NCBI RefSeq assembly: GCF_002796605.1
Contig: NZ_CP024923.1
Location: forward strand, 744,001 to 808,000
DNA: 64,000 bases
Direction: 5' to 3'
Origin: Sphingomonas psychrotolerans
GTDB taxonomy: Bacteria > Pseudomonadota > Alphaproteobacteria > Sphingomonadales > Sphingomonadaceae
Under the pieces are notes generated by a model, which made no database searches, was not told the DNA's origin, and saw nothing but the letters and a program-made list of their open reading frames with translations. A program made the translations under genes and the position numbers. Shown here piece after piece: positions 8,593 through 17,595 of this stretch (positions are counted from its first letter, which is position 1; the number at the start of each line of letters is the position of its first letter).

Positions 8593-10745
8593 TCAGTAGC
8601 TCGCGCGGAGCGTCAGCAGGACGTTCCGCGGCTCGCCGTAGAAGTTGTAGGTGTTGATGGAGCCGACACGCTGATAATAAACCTTGTCGAGGACATTGTT
8701 GACCGACACGAAGGCGCGCAGGCCCTCGCTGAAGCGCCAGCCAAGCTGGGCGCCTGCCACCGCGAAGCTCTCTTGTTCGCGGACGCCAGCGACGCCGCCG
8801 CCGACAACGCCGCTCTGTCCGTTGAGGCTCACCGATGCGAACGCGCCGCCAAGCGTGGCCGGTTCGTACCGCGCATAGAATTTGTACTGGTGACGCGGCG
8901 TGAAGATGTCGAAGATCGCGCCGCTCTGTGCGGCAGTGCCGACCTCATACTCGGTCTTGACGTTGGTGTAGCTCGCGACGAGGTCCAGCCCGGCCATCGG
9001 GCGTCCCGTGACTTCGAATTCGAAGCCTTCGATCTTCACAACGCCTGCCTGGACGAAGAAGCCGGGGTTTGCCGTGTCAGCCAGCGAGCGGTTCTTGTCC
9101 TTGCTGCGGAACACCGCCGCGCTGGCGCTGAGTGCACCATCGAGGAAGCGCCCCTTCAGCCCCGCCTCATATTGCTCGCCGATGCGCGGATCGAGCACGG
9201 TACCGTCTGTACGCAGCGCGGTCTGCGGATTGAAGATGTCGGAATAGCTACCGTAGAGAGTAATGTCGTCGGTCAGGTACAGCACCGCGCCGAGGCTCGG
9301 GGTGAACTTGCCGCGCTCGCGGGCGCCGGTCATGAAGCTCGTGGGCACCGACGGCGGGATGTTGCGGGACTTGTTGGTATAGTCGCTGATCCGTCCCCGG
9401 CGACGATCGTGAACCCCTTGAAGGGCCGCAACCGCAGCTGAGCATGAAATCCGCTCTGCTGAAGGTCCGTCTCGCTGCCAGAGGTGAAGTTGGCCGGGGG
9501 TAGCGGAATCGCATCGGCATCGTAGATCGAATACCGGCCGACCGACGTCTGGCTGCGGTTGAGGAACGAGGTCGTCCGCTTGTCCCAGCTATAGCCGACC
9601 GCAAGCTCATGCACCTGTCCGAACAGGGTGAAGGGGCCGGTGACATAGGCGTCCACAGCGGTCTTGCCGTTCACCCCGCGGCTACGGCGGTTCACATAGG
9701 TCGCGGTCAATGTCACCGGATCGACCCCGGTCCCCGGCTGGATGAATGCGTCCTCCCAGGCCCGCGGTATGTCGCGGTTCAGCGCGCGCACCACCATCGA
9801 CCAGTCGCCGACCTGCTGCTTGATTTCGCCCGCATATTCGGTGGTGGTCTCGGTGAACCGGTTCCAGCTTGGCAGGTGCTGGAAGTCGCGTGGGAAGTCC
9901 AGGAACTGATCGGTTAGCGGATGACGCGTCGATGTCGCTCCGATTACGCGGAGCCCATAGGCCGGCTGTCCGCTCATCGGGGTGTCGGCCGTAGTGTCCT
10001 GATAGCTGAACGAGGCGCCGACCGTCGTTGTCGGCGTCAGATCGAGGTCTAGCGCAGTGTAGGCGGTCAGCTTGCGCGTGTGTGACTTGGCCTGGAAGAA
10101 GTCGCGATCGTGGAGTGCACCCACGGCACGCACACGAAGGCGACCTGCGGCATCGACCGGACCGCCGATGTCGAACTCGCCGCGATAATTGTTCCACGAA
10201 CCAGCGGAAAGGGCGCCCGAGACTGCGAACGCGTCCTTGCCGCGCTTGCGGATCAGGTTGATGGTGCCACCCGGCGAGCCCGAGCCGCGGAACAGACCGG
10301 CCGGGCCGCGCTGCACCTCGAGCCGCTCATAGATGACTAGGTCGAACTCCGGCACGCCCGAGGAGAAGGTCGACGGCACTCCATCATAGGCATAGTCGAG
10401 CACGAAGCCGCGCGCGCGATAGTCCGGGTTGGTGCCGTCGAATGGCATCACCGTCACGCCAGCCACGGTTTGCACCGCCTCGCCGATCGTAAAGAGATTG
10501 CGGTCCTCGATCTGCTGGCGCGCTACCACGCTGACCGACTGCGGAACTTCGATCAGCGGCGCCGGGCTCTTGCCTGCAACGGTCGCCTGCTGCGGTGCAT
10601 AGCTGTCGTCATCCGCGGCGCCTGTGACGACGATTTCGGTGCGGCGACGCTGCTCCTCATCCTGCTCCTGCGCCAGGGCAGGCAGGGTCAGCATCGGAAG
10701 GCCCAGAGCGAGCCCGGCCCGAAGCGTGGTTGCAAACTTCATCAT
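8593..10745 (-). pseudogene. TonB-dependent siderophore-type receptor, broken by one frameshift
   Basis: From ATG 10745 (MKFATTLRAG) the protein has a signal peptide ending near ALAQEQ, a TonB-box/plug region (EIVVTGAADD, then EVPQSVSVVARQQIEDR and VQRGPAGLFRGSGSPGGTIN) and the first barrel strands. Near 9395-9398 (a run of four C on the plus strand) one base is missing. Restoring it joins KGFTIVAGG to RISDYTNKSRN in another frame, which continues to the end VLLTLRASY at 8593. The repaired protein would be about 718 residues, normal for FecA/FpvA-like receptors that import ferric siderophores. The defect lies in a homopolymer, so a sequencing error is possible. The ABC-2 operon follows directly. 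Confidence 0.85.
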
Positions 10746-10961
10746 TCCCCCTTTTGCGGTCGCGTAATGGTATATCATGTCCCGTAAATTGGCGATCCGC
10801 CGTTCGCAAGAGCATTGTGCGCCTGCGAGACATGTTCATCCATGTCTTCTCTCACGCCCGAGAACGTGCGGTTCTCGTGCGTTAGGCGACGACCGGTTCT
10901 CATCAGCCTGGGGCGCTCGCAGCGGGTGTGACAGGGAGGCCGAGAGCCGAAAGGGCGGGAA

Positions 10962-11765
10962 TTACGCTGCCTGCGTGTGGGACTTCGCCGGCCCGGCAGG
11001 TTGCGAGGCTAGATCGGAGAGCGCTGCCGTGACCTGTTCGGGCACCGCGTAGTGCAGGAAGTGACCTTGGCTTGGCACCAGGCGTAGCTCCGCTCCTTCG
11101 ATGTCGCGGGCGAGGCGCTCGGCGTGCTTTCCCGCAAAGGTCACAAGATCGCCTTCGCCGGACATGATGATCACCGGCAGTTCCAGGTCGCGGTAGCGGC
11201 CTGCAAGCGAGACCGCTGCCGGCACCATCAGGGCACCTTCTGCCGCCGACGCACGGATCTGCGAAGGCCGGAGCGTCAGCCCTACAGGAAAGTCGGCCAT
11301 CTTGTCCGGGACCGGTGCCGGGGCAAAGCTGGCCTTGAGCGCCACGGGCCCCGTGAGCAGCGCGGCGATCGGCGAAATCGTCATCGCCATCAGGTCCCCG
11401 ATTAGTGGGACGGCGGGCAACGAGGCAGGGACGAGGACGCGATGGTGCTCGGCAGCCAGTCCAAGGACGCCGCTAACCTCGAAGTCCTGGAGGGTCACGG
11501 CGTTGCCATGTAGCAGCACAACCACCGGCCCTTCGCCGCGATCGACATAGTGCAGTCGTACCCCATCGACTTCGATGAACTCGCCTGCCGGAGGGGTTTT
11601 CGCTTCAGCACGGTGGGCGTTGACGCGGTTGATCGCTGCGCTCGCGACCAGCGCGGCGGCGCCCGCGGCCAGCCATCCGGTGTGCTGGCCGACGAAGCCG
11701 CGACCCTCACGCCTGGTGGCCGCAGGACGCGGATGCGAGGGCTTCTTTGTGGCTCTCTGTGTCAT
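10962..11765 (-). pseudogene. Alpha/beta hydrolase with internal deletion removing the nucleophile
   Basis: 267 residues. An N-terminal membrane anchor (WLAAGAAALVASAAINRV) is followed by the first half of an alpha/beta hydrolase fold (FIEVDGVRLHYVDRGEGP, VVLLHGNAVTLQDFE). After AAEHHRV (residue 110) the sequence jumps straight to LPAVPLIGDLMAM, which in family members lies some 60 or more residues later. The missing part carries the FDRPGFGxS segment and the nucleophile elbow (GHSWG-like), so no catalytic serine remains. The distal acid/histidine region is kept (MSGEGDLV, SQGHFLHY). The deletion is in frame, leaving an open but presumably inactive gene. It is an isolated gene downstream of nothing obvious. 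Confidence 0.75.
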
Positions 11766-11861
11766 CCGAGTTCAACCGTTGTGCGGCGCACAAATTTGCA
11801 CCTTACTCGCTACTCGGAAGCTAGCTGCTGTACCCGCAATGTGACGATCACCTCCCGCTCT

Positions 11862-12539
11862 TCAGCGCTCGCCGTCGACCACCAGTGGAGAGTTGTCATA
11901 GTCAGCGAGCAAGGCCGCGACGTCGTCGTAAAGCGCGACCGCGCCGGCACCGCGCAGCGCCTCGTCGGGGAACTTGCCCGAGCGCAGCCCGATCGCAGCG
12001 ATACCGCACTTGCCCGCCGCGTCGATGTCGTAGGGAGTATCGCCGACCACGATCACCTCGCGAGGGGAGAGCGGAGCAACCTTCGCCAGAGCCGTGGCGA
12101 AGATGTCCGGCGCCGGCTTGGTATTCTCGACATCGTCGGCGCTCGTGGTTGCGACGACCAGATCGCGCGCCTCGAGCAGGTCCAGATAGTGATCAAGCTC
12201 CTCTGCGGATGCGGAGGAGGCGAGGACCACCTTTTGACCTCGGGCCTTCACGTAGGCGAGCAGGTCGTGAGCGCCGGGGAACGGTTTCACATGTTCCAGG
12301 AACCTGGCCTTGAACGTGTTGCCATGCGCCTCCCCGAGCTTCTCCTGCGCGGCTGCGTCCACACCAGGAAGCAGCGTAGGAACCAGCATGTCGGTACCTT
12401 TGCCGATCTGATCATGAATCGTCTGCCGCTCGAACTCGGCGCCGATCGTCGCGAACGCCTCCTCCCACGCGATCACGTGCATTTCGTTGCTGTCGACCAA
12501 TGTTCCGTCGATGTCGAAGAGCACGGCTCTGATTGCCAT
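11862..12539 (-). CDS. HAD-family hydrolase (phosphoglycolate phosphatase-like)
   Basis: 225 residues. Motif I is DIDGTLVDS (residues 9-17) with the nucleophile D9 and acid/base D11, motif II is LASSASAEE, the motif III lysine lies in NTKPAPDIF and motif IV is VVGDTPYDIDAA. The helical cap between motifs I and II is of the beta-phosphoglucomutase/Gph type (subclass I). It should remove phosphate from a small phosphorylated metabolite in the cytoplasm. The start is supported by GGGAG about 7 bases upstream. The fatty acid desaturase gene ends 23 bases upstream, so they may share a transcript. Confidence 0.85.
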   Translation of the reverse strand: MAIRAVLFDIDGTLVDSNEMHVIAWEEAFATIGAEFERQTIHDQIGKGTDMLVPTLLPGVDAAAQEKLGEAHGNTFKARFLEHVKPFPGAHDLLAYVKARGQKVVLASSASAEELDHYLDLLEARDLVVATTSADDVENTKPAPDIFATALAKVAPLSPREVIVVGDTPYDIDAAGKCGIAAIGLRSGKFPDEALRGAGAVALYDDVAALLADYDNSPLVVDGER

Positions 12540-12562
12540 GTCACATGCTCCCTATTGCGTTG

Positions 12563-13684
12563 TCAGGTGGGGATGGAACGGAGCAAGGGTGTCCCGACGC
12601 GCGTCCCCGAGCTCCGTCGTCCGGTGGCCACTTCCGTGAAGCGAGCTTCGGCGAAGGTCACCAGCCGGCCTGATCGGGCATCCCAGAGGGTAAGCCTTAC
12701 CGACCTGAGGCTCTCGGCAAGGCCGATACGGTTTAACGTGGCGAGTTCGGGTCGAGCTTTGAGGATTTGGGGCAGCCGGTAGAACGGAACCGTGCTGCAG
12801 AGGTGATGTATGTGGTGCAGCCCGACATTTGCCGTGAACCAGCGCAGAACTGGCGGCAACGCATAGTTCGAACTGCCGAACAACGCTGCCTCGTGAAAGC
12901 TCCAGAGCTTGCCCGGCTTCCAGTAAGTTTGCTCGAACTGGTGCTGGACGTAGAATAGCCAAACCCCGATCGACGCGGCAATCAGGGTGATCGGGAGCTG
13001 GATCAGCAGGAACGGCCCTGCGCCGACGAGGCCGATGAGGCTGCTCCAGACAAGCAGGACCGCCGCATTCGTTCCCATGGTGCTGACCCATGGCCGCCAA
13101 CCGGCTCTCATCATCCCCACGGGAAGACGATGTTGCAGGAGGAATACGAAGGCCGGCCCGAGCCCGAACAGTACGATTGGATTGCGATACAGGCGATACT
13201 TTAGCCGGCCCCAAACTCCGAGGTTGGCGAACTCGTCGACGGTGAGGGTCGCGACATCGCCGAATCCGCGCCGGTCGAGATTGCCGGTGCCGGCGTGATG
13301 CATCGCATGGGTGCGCCGCCAATAGTCGTATGGGGTGAGAGTGACCACGCCGATGCAGCGGCCAATCAAGTCGTTGGCGCGTCGCCCCTTGAGAAACGCG
13401 TTGTGGCCGCAATCGTGCTGGATGAGGAACAGCCGGAGCACCAGGCCTGCGGCGGGAATCGAGAGGAGCAATGTGAGGGCGTAGTGTATGTCCAGGGAGA
13501 GCCACATGAGCAGCCACAGGACCGCCAAAGGTGCGACGCTGGCCAGCAGCTCGAGCCAAGCTCGTCTGTTGTCGGGTTCCCGGAACGCGGCTACCTGTCG
13601 TGTGATTTCGCGGATGTCGAGAACTCGCTCGGTTACGCAGTCATCGGCGGGTTGGATGCTTCGCGTGGATACGCCTGAATACAT
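12563..13684 (-). CDS. Membrane fatty acid desaturase
   Basis: 373 residues with the three histidine boxes of membrane di-iron desaturases: HDCGH (in QHDCGHNAFLKG), HAMHH (in RRTHAMHHAGTGN) and HHIHH (in VGLHHIHHLCSTVPFYRLP). Two paired hydrophobic hairpins lie between the boxes (LLASVAPLAVLWLLMWL, ALTLLLSIPAAGLVLRLFLI, LIQLPITLIAASIGVWLFYV). It inserts a double bond in acyl chains at the inner membrane using O2. The start ATG at 13684 has only a weak ribosome site (AAAGG), so a slightly later start is possible. It is divergent from the AI-2E permease. Confidence 0.9.
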   Translation of the reverse strand: MYSGVSTRSIQPADDCVTERVLDIREITRQVAAFREPDNRRAWLELLASVAPLAVLWLLMWLSLDIHYALTLLLSIPAAGLVLRLFLIQHDCGHNAFLKGRRANDLIGRCIGVVTLTPYDYWRRTHAMHHAGTGNLDRRGFGDVATLTVDEFANLGVWGRLKYRLYRNPIVLFGLGPAFVFLLQHRLPVGMMRAGWRPWVSTMGTNAAVLLVWSSLIGLVGAGPFLLIQLPITLIAASIGVWLFYVQHQFEQTYWKPGKLWSFHEAALFGSSNYALPPVLRWFTANVGLHHIHHLCSTVPFYRLPQILKARPELATLNRIGLAESLRSVRLTLWDARSGRLVTFAEARFTEVATGRRSSGTRVGTPLLRSIPT

Positions 13685-13875
13685 TGTAAAACGGCCTTTG
13701 TGGGTCAGTTAGGCTGCGACTGCATTCAGACGCAGCCAGGCCGCTTGTCACGACGCAAATGGAGCGTACCGAACGAACGCTGCACCATAAGGATGCCTGG
13801 CAGCTACACTCGCGATTCGCGGGCGCCCTCTATGGTAGAGACCTCAGCGCGGGCTTTCCCGTATCCGGAGAACGT

Positions 13876-14940
13876 ATGATCGAGCCGACCCCAGAAACGA
13901 CTGCTGACGGCTCGAAGCGAACGGCGCAGATCGCGTTGGCTACGGTCACCGTCCTCGCGATCGTCGGAGTTGCGTGGCTGTTCCTCGAACTCACACGCTT
14001 CTTCCTCCTCGTCTTTGCCGCACTCGTGCTCGCGGTAATCTTCGACGCGATGGCGCGGCGGGTCACCGCGGTCGCGCGCGTGCCGCGCGGGCCTGCCCTC
14101 GGACTGTCGATCATCGCCTTGTTGGCGGTCTTCATCGGTGCGTTCGCGCTGTTCGGAACACAGATCGCGCGCGAGTTCGATACGATCGTCGAAAGCATCC
14201 CGCCAGCACTGGCTCAGGTTGATGCGTTGCTGTCGGGCTTCGGCGTGGGCGAAAGCGCCCGGGAACTGTTCGCTCGCGGCAGCAGCGATGTTTCAAAGCT
14301 GATGTCGCGGGCTGGAGGCTATGTCCTCGCTGCGGGAAGCGGGTTCGCCGATTTCGTCCTGGTGTTCGTCGGCGCGATCTTCATCGCCAGCGATCCGGGG
14401 GTGTACCGGCGAGGCCTCCTCTTGCTCATACCGCACCGCGCGGAAGCAACGCTCGACAAGTCGCTGGACGATATGTCGCGCGGACTGCGCGGCTGGATGG
14501 TTGGACAGGCTGCCTCCTCGGCGCTCGTCGCGGTACTCACATGGGCGGGGCTGGCCGTGCTCGGTGTGCCCGCCGCCGGGGGGCTGGGGCTTATCGCCGG
14601 GTTGCTGGACGTGATTCCGATGGTCGGTCCGATCATTGCCGCCGTCCCGGCCGTCCTGCTTGCCTTCACCGTTTCTCCGATGACAGCGCTGTGGACGGTT
14701 GGGCTGTTTCTGGTGATCCAGCAGCTTCAGGGCAACTTTCTCCAGCCGATGATACAGAAGCAAGCCGTGGATGTGCCGCCCGCGGTGTTGCTCTTCTCGG
14801 TCGTGGCCGCCGGTACGATCTTCGGCTTTCTCGGCGTGCTTCTGGCTGCGCCGCTTACCGTCGTGGTCTATGTCATGGTGCAGCGGATCTATGTGAAGAC
14901 GCTGCTGGGCAAGGATGTTCGGGTTGTCGGCGACCGCTAA
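13876..14940 (+). CDS. AI-2E family transporter (PerM-like)
   Basis: 354 residues from ATG 13876, chosen over the in-frame ATG at 13759 because GGAG lies 5 bases before it and family proteins begin near the first helix. About eight membrane helices: two at the N-terminus (TVLAIVGVAWLFLELTRFFL, LVFAALVLAVIF), one near residue 80, then a soluble middle region (FDTIVESIPPALAQVD). The C-terminal half has the family pattern GLLDVIPMVGPIIAAVPAVL and QQLQGNFLQPMIQKQAVDVP. Members export autoinducer-2 or act as Na+/H+ antiporters; the substrate is not predictable here. Confidence 0.88.
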   Translation: MIEPTPETTADGSKRTAQIALATVTVLAIVGVAWLFLELTRFFLLVFAALVLAVIFDAMARRVTAVARVPRGPALGLSIIALLAVFIGAFALFGTQIAREFDTIVESIPPALAQVDALLSGFGVGESARELFARGSSDVSKLMSRAGGYVLAAGSGFADFVLVFVGAIFIASDPGVYRRGLLLLIPHRAEATLDKSLDDMSRGLRGWMVGQAASSALVAVLTWAGLAVLGVPAAGGLGLIAGLLDVIPMVGPIIAAVPAVLLAFTVSPMTALWTVGLFLVIQQLQGNFLQPMIQKQAVDVPPAVLLFSVVAAGTIFGFLGVLLAAPLTVVVYVMVQRIYVKTLLGKDVRVVGDR

Positions 14941-14975
14941 GGTTGGCTTCGAATAGCGACCAAAAGCGCCGTGTC

Positions 14976-15188
14976 TCAGCGCTGATTATGATCGTCGACA
15001 CAATAGAACATCGGGTTCTTCAGCCATTCGGCGATGGCGGATTCCCGCCAGCCGGCGCAGCGTTCGCTGATCTTGATGTTTCTGGGGAAGGTGCCCTTGT
15101 CCATCTTGCGGTACATGGTCGAGCGGCTGAGGCCGGTGCGGGCAAGCACCGCCTTCAGCCGGAGGATGCGGTCGGGGGTGTCGGACAT
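14976..15188 (-). CDS. AlpA-family helix-turn-helix regulator / excisionase-like
   Basis: 70 residues from ATG 15188 (MSDTPDRILRLKAVLARTGL), with AGGA upstream. The sequence LRLKAVLARTGLSRSTMYRK followed by GTFPRNIKISERCAGWRESA is the classic AlpA/MerR-like winged helix found beside prophage and ICE integrases, where it controls integrase expression or acts as an excision factor. No intact integrase is near (only a relic at about 4.7 kb), so it is probably a stranded part of a lost element. Three 10-bp tandem repeats sit 83 bases upstream and could be its binding sites. Confidence 0.85.
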   Translation of the reverse strand: MSDTPDRILRLKAVLARTGLSRSTMYRKMDKGTFPRNIKISERCAGWRESAIAEWLKNPMFYCVDDHNQR

Positions 15189-15270
15189 GGCATGGTCCTG
15201 TTCGCGCTGAAGTGGTTCGCTTCGGACAGGATTGGGATTGCGCCACAGGACGCAAGAGGGCGTGGCCGGG

Positions 15271-15300
15271 GTGGCGTACGCTGGCGTAGGCTGGCGTAGA
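15271..15300. promoter_or_regulatory. Three tandem 10-bp iterons upstream of AlpA-like gene
   Basis: Three direct, contiguous copies of a 10-base unit with core TGGCGTA occur at 15271-15280, 15281-15290 and 15291-15300, differing mainly at the first and last bases. They lie 83 bases before the AlpA-like start codon. Phased 10-bp repeats on one face of the helix are typical of sites for MerR/excisionase-fold proteins or Rep iterons; the assignment as an AlpA operator is inference. Confidence 0.45.
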
Positions 15301-15832
15301 AAAACAGGGATCTGCGTAGGCGGCGATTTTGGCGTCCGGGTCCCAGAGCGTCCCACGCTTCGCGTGACCGTGCTCTACGCCGCGAACCGCGGCGCCGAGT
15401 CGCTGTTGCGTCTCGGCCCATTCGGGTCACGATCGACTGACGCAAAGCCGGCTGGCGCCTGAGGAAGCGGAACGCGGGGACCAATGGAGCGCTCACTGGC
15501 TTGCTCCTGCGGCGCCGCCAGAGGTCGCGGTGTTTTTGTTTCCGCGTGACACGCTCGATCCGGCCGGAAGGCGCGGCGGCGGCTGGCACACGGGCGCGTG
15601 CGCACGCCGCCACGACGGCCGGCCGGACTCGAGAGAGCGGTTGTGGTGCAGCGCCGCTGGCGCTGGGCAGCGCTGCGCGCTGATTGGCTGCGGACGCGGC
15701 GCTCCGGCGCCGCGGCGTTTGGCCTCCGGCACTCGACCTGGCGGGGTGGGCGTCGCTACCCTCTAGTCCCGCCGCGGCGTGCCGCAAGCTGGCTGCGCCA
15801 GTTCCTCCTCTCCGTTGCGGCCCTGCAAGCCA
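15301..15832. other. Very GC-rich non-coding stretch, no supported gene
   Basis: Open frames here exist on both strands only because the DNA is extremely GC-rich; none shows a family pattern. The stretch is rich in short self-complementary runs (for example GGCGCTCCGGCGCCGCG near 15698-15715). It could be non-coding flank of a lost plasmid/ICE, such as a transfer or replication origin, but nothing specific proves that. Confidence 0.4.
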
Positions 15833-15856
15833 CCCCATTGCGCAGGCGCAATGGGG
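15833..15856. repeat. Perfect 10-bp inverted repeat with 4-base loop
   Basis: CCCCATTGCG (15833-15842) and CGCAATGGGG (15847-15856) are exact reverse complements separated by CAGG. There is no T-run, so it is not a standard terminator. It ends exactly where the truncated AraC reading frame begins, suggesting it is the end of an element or a recombination joint; an oriT-type hairpin is another possibility. Confidence 0.65.
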
Positions 15857-15858
15857 AC

Positions 15859-15969
15859 CCCGGCTACACCGATCCCAGCGCCTTTCGGAAAGTCTTCAAT
15901 CGCATCGTAGGCCTGTCGCCCTCCGAGTATCGACGCCGTTTCGCGGCGGGGGACAGGGTGGCGGGCTGA
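15859..15969 (+). pseudogene. C-terminal fragment of AraC/GlxA-family regulator
   Basis: Only the last turn-helix of an AraC-type DNA-binding domain remains: GYTDPSAFRKVFNRIVGLSP then SEYRRRF, the second HTH and closing helix of the family. Everything upstream (first HTH and the DJ-1/PfpI-like sensing domain of GlxA regulators) has been replaced at the inverted repeat 15833-15856. It converges with the DJ-1/PfpI gene, stop to stop 12 bases apart, consistent with a former regulator/target pair. Confidence 0.75.
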
Positions 15970-15981
15970 AAAGGCCTGCGA

Positions 15982-17121
15982 TTACTTCAGGCCGGGATAT
16001 TCCATGAACAGTGCGACATTGCGCGCGGCTTTCGGACCATAGGTTTTGGAGATGTCGGCCAGCGCGATGTCCAGCGCGCGGGTCGCCTGATGCGCTTCGA
16101 GCGGCGCAAGGGTGCGGTCCACCGACTTGGGGCCGCCGGCGACAAGGTCTGGCAAGACGACAAGGCCATGGGCCAGGCGCAAGGGGGCTTTGCTCGCCGC
16201 GACGGCAAAGGCCATGGTGTTGCCGGTCCTGCTGTAGGACTCGGCGGTCAGCGCGAGCGCAATCTCGTCGTCGCCCACCTTGACCGGAATGCCTAGCGTG
16301 ACCTGCGGCTTCGCATCGCGGCCTGGCATGTCCGCATTGCCAGGGTCGGACTGGAACGCATCGCTGTCGTGTTTCGAACTCCAGCCATCGATGCCGACGT
16401 CGCGGGCGACCTGTGCCGCCTTTGCCGGGCCGGCGATCGCTTCGACCAGTGCGATGGAGGTCGGCATAGACGCGCTGACACCGGCGCTGGAAACGACCTT
16501 GCCATCGGCGACATAGCGGATGTTCTTCTGCCACATCACGTTCGGGAAGCGCGTCACCCGCATCGATTCATTGCTGTAGTGGGAGGTTGCCCGATGGCCG
16601 TCGAACAGGCCCGTATTGGCTACGACCATCGCGCCGTAACAGATGCTGATGACGGTGCAGCCCTTGCCTGCCTGCGCCTTTATCCATTGCAAAAGGCCGG
16701 GATCATTGTCGTTTTCCACGGCTGGAACGAAGATATAGTCGGCACCCTCAGGGTGACGCTCGTCAAATTCATCGACTGTCGCCTGGAGCTGAAAGGTGAG
16801 CGGCTGCATCTTTACAGGACCGGGCCTGACCGAAACCGACACGACATCGGCTACGCCGGATCGCGCCATTACCCCGAACGGGATGCAAAAATCGCTGATG
16901 ATCGTGCCCTCGTTCAGGCCGACGATCGCAACCAGCGGCTTGGTGCGGCCAAACCGAGCCTGATAAGGCGCAATCTTTTCCGGGCTCGGATTCTTCGAAG
17001 CATCGAACAGCGCGGTTGTTTTCGCTGCTTGCTGCGCGATTGCCGCTCTGGTGCCAAGCGCGAGGCCGCCGAGGGTCACAGCCGCAGTGACGATCGCGGT
17101 CCGTCGATTCATATTGTGCAT
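15982..17121 (-). CDS. DJ-1/PfpI family protein, exported
   Basis: 379 residues. The N-terminus (MNRRTAIVTAAVTLGGLALG and a cleavage-like AIAQQ) is a signal peptide with a twin-arginine look. The ThiJ/PfpI fold spans about residues 60-235 with the reactive cysteine in ISICYGAMVVANTGLFDGH and a preceding VPAVENDND loop. A second domain follows (DGWSSKHDSDAF to the end), making it longer than single-domain DJ-1 proteins. The activity (amidase, glyoxalase or other) cannot be told. The start at 17121 has AGGAG 5-6 bases upstream. The neighbouring AraC fragment suggests it was once regulated by a GlxA-type factor. Confidence 0.8.
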   Translation of the reverse strand: MHNMNRRTAIVTAAVTLGGLALGTRAAIAQQAAKTTALFDASKNPSPEKIAPYQARFGRTKPLVAIVGLNEGTIISDFCIPFGVMARSGVADVVSVSVRPGPVKMQPLTFQLQATVDEFDERHPEGADYIFVPAVENDNDPGLLQWIKAQAGKGCTVISICYGAMVVANTGLFDGHRATSHYSNESMRVTRFPNVMWQKNIRYVADGKVVSSAGVSASMPTSIALVEAIAGPAKAAQVARDVGIDGWSSKHDSDAFQSDPGNADMPGRDAKPQVTLGIPVKVGDDEIALALTAESYSRTGNTMAFAVAASKAPLRLAHGLVVLPDLVAGGPKSVDRTLAPLEAHQATRALDIALADISKTYGPKAARNVALFMEYPGLK

Positions 17122-17239
17122 GGAAGCTCCTGATCACCGCCGTAGGCGGCGACGTCTCTCCCAGCGCGCTGATCTCGTAAAGGACACAGATCCATGGTTT
17201 TCAGCCATGCGAGTTGAGAGGATGAACGGGCAAGCGAGC

Positions 17240-17504
17240 TCGTCAGGCACATGTTGCACAAACCCGTCGACCGAACCCCGGTGCGGTAGAGCGCCAACAC
17301 CGGTCCGTTTGCCGCCTCGATCGCCTTGGCGTCTTCTGCGGTGGCCTGGCCGGCATGATCGGGGATGTGCCAGTAAGCAAGGCCGTGACGCCTCGCCTCA
17401 GCTTCCAGCTCAAGCGACATCGGCTGATCCGTCGCTTCGCCATCCGGTCTGTTGTTGTTGATGCCCTTGACTCCGGCAGCCGCCCGACCCTCGATCTCCC
17501 TGAG
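17240..17504 (-). pseudogene. Decayed TIGR01244/DUF442 (Blh-type sulfur transferase/phosphatase)
   Basis: The minus strand carries AAAGVKGINNNRPDGEATDQ then LEAEARRHGLAYWHIPDHAG and AKAIEAANGPVLALYRTGVR, which is the DUF442 family pattern. The catalytic CRTG loop has become YRTG, so the active-site cysteine is lost. The N-terminus is cut by a stop (TAG) just upstream, and the C-terminus runs into unrelated sequence after RSTGLCNM. It lies next to a decayed methyltransferase on the same strand. Confidence 0.7.
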
Positions 17505-17595
17505 CTACCGCTGTCCCTGACGGCGAGATGCTTGTGCAACATCGCGTGCGTCGTGACGCTCTCGATTGCGACTGAAGGAACGGGTATCGGCAGAA

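Noticed and set aside
11550..12782. Plus-strand frame of 410 residues
   Set aside because: Spans three minus-strand genes and an intergenic gap; no start signal or motif.
15155..15838. Minus-strand frame of 227 residues
   Set aside because: Starts in the hairpin and overlaps the AlpA gene; Arg/Ala/Pro-rich random-looking composition typical of GC-rich non-coding DNA.
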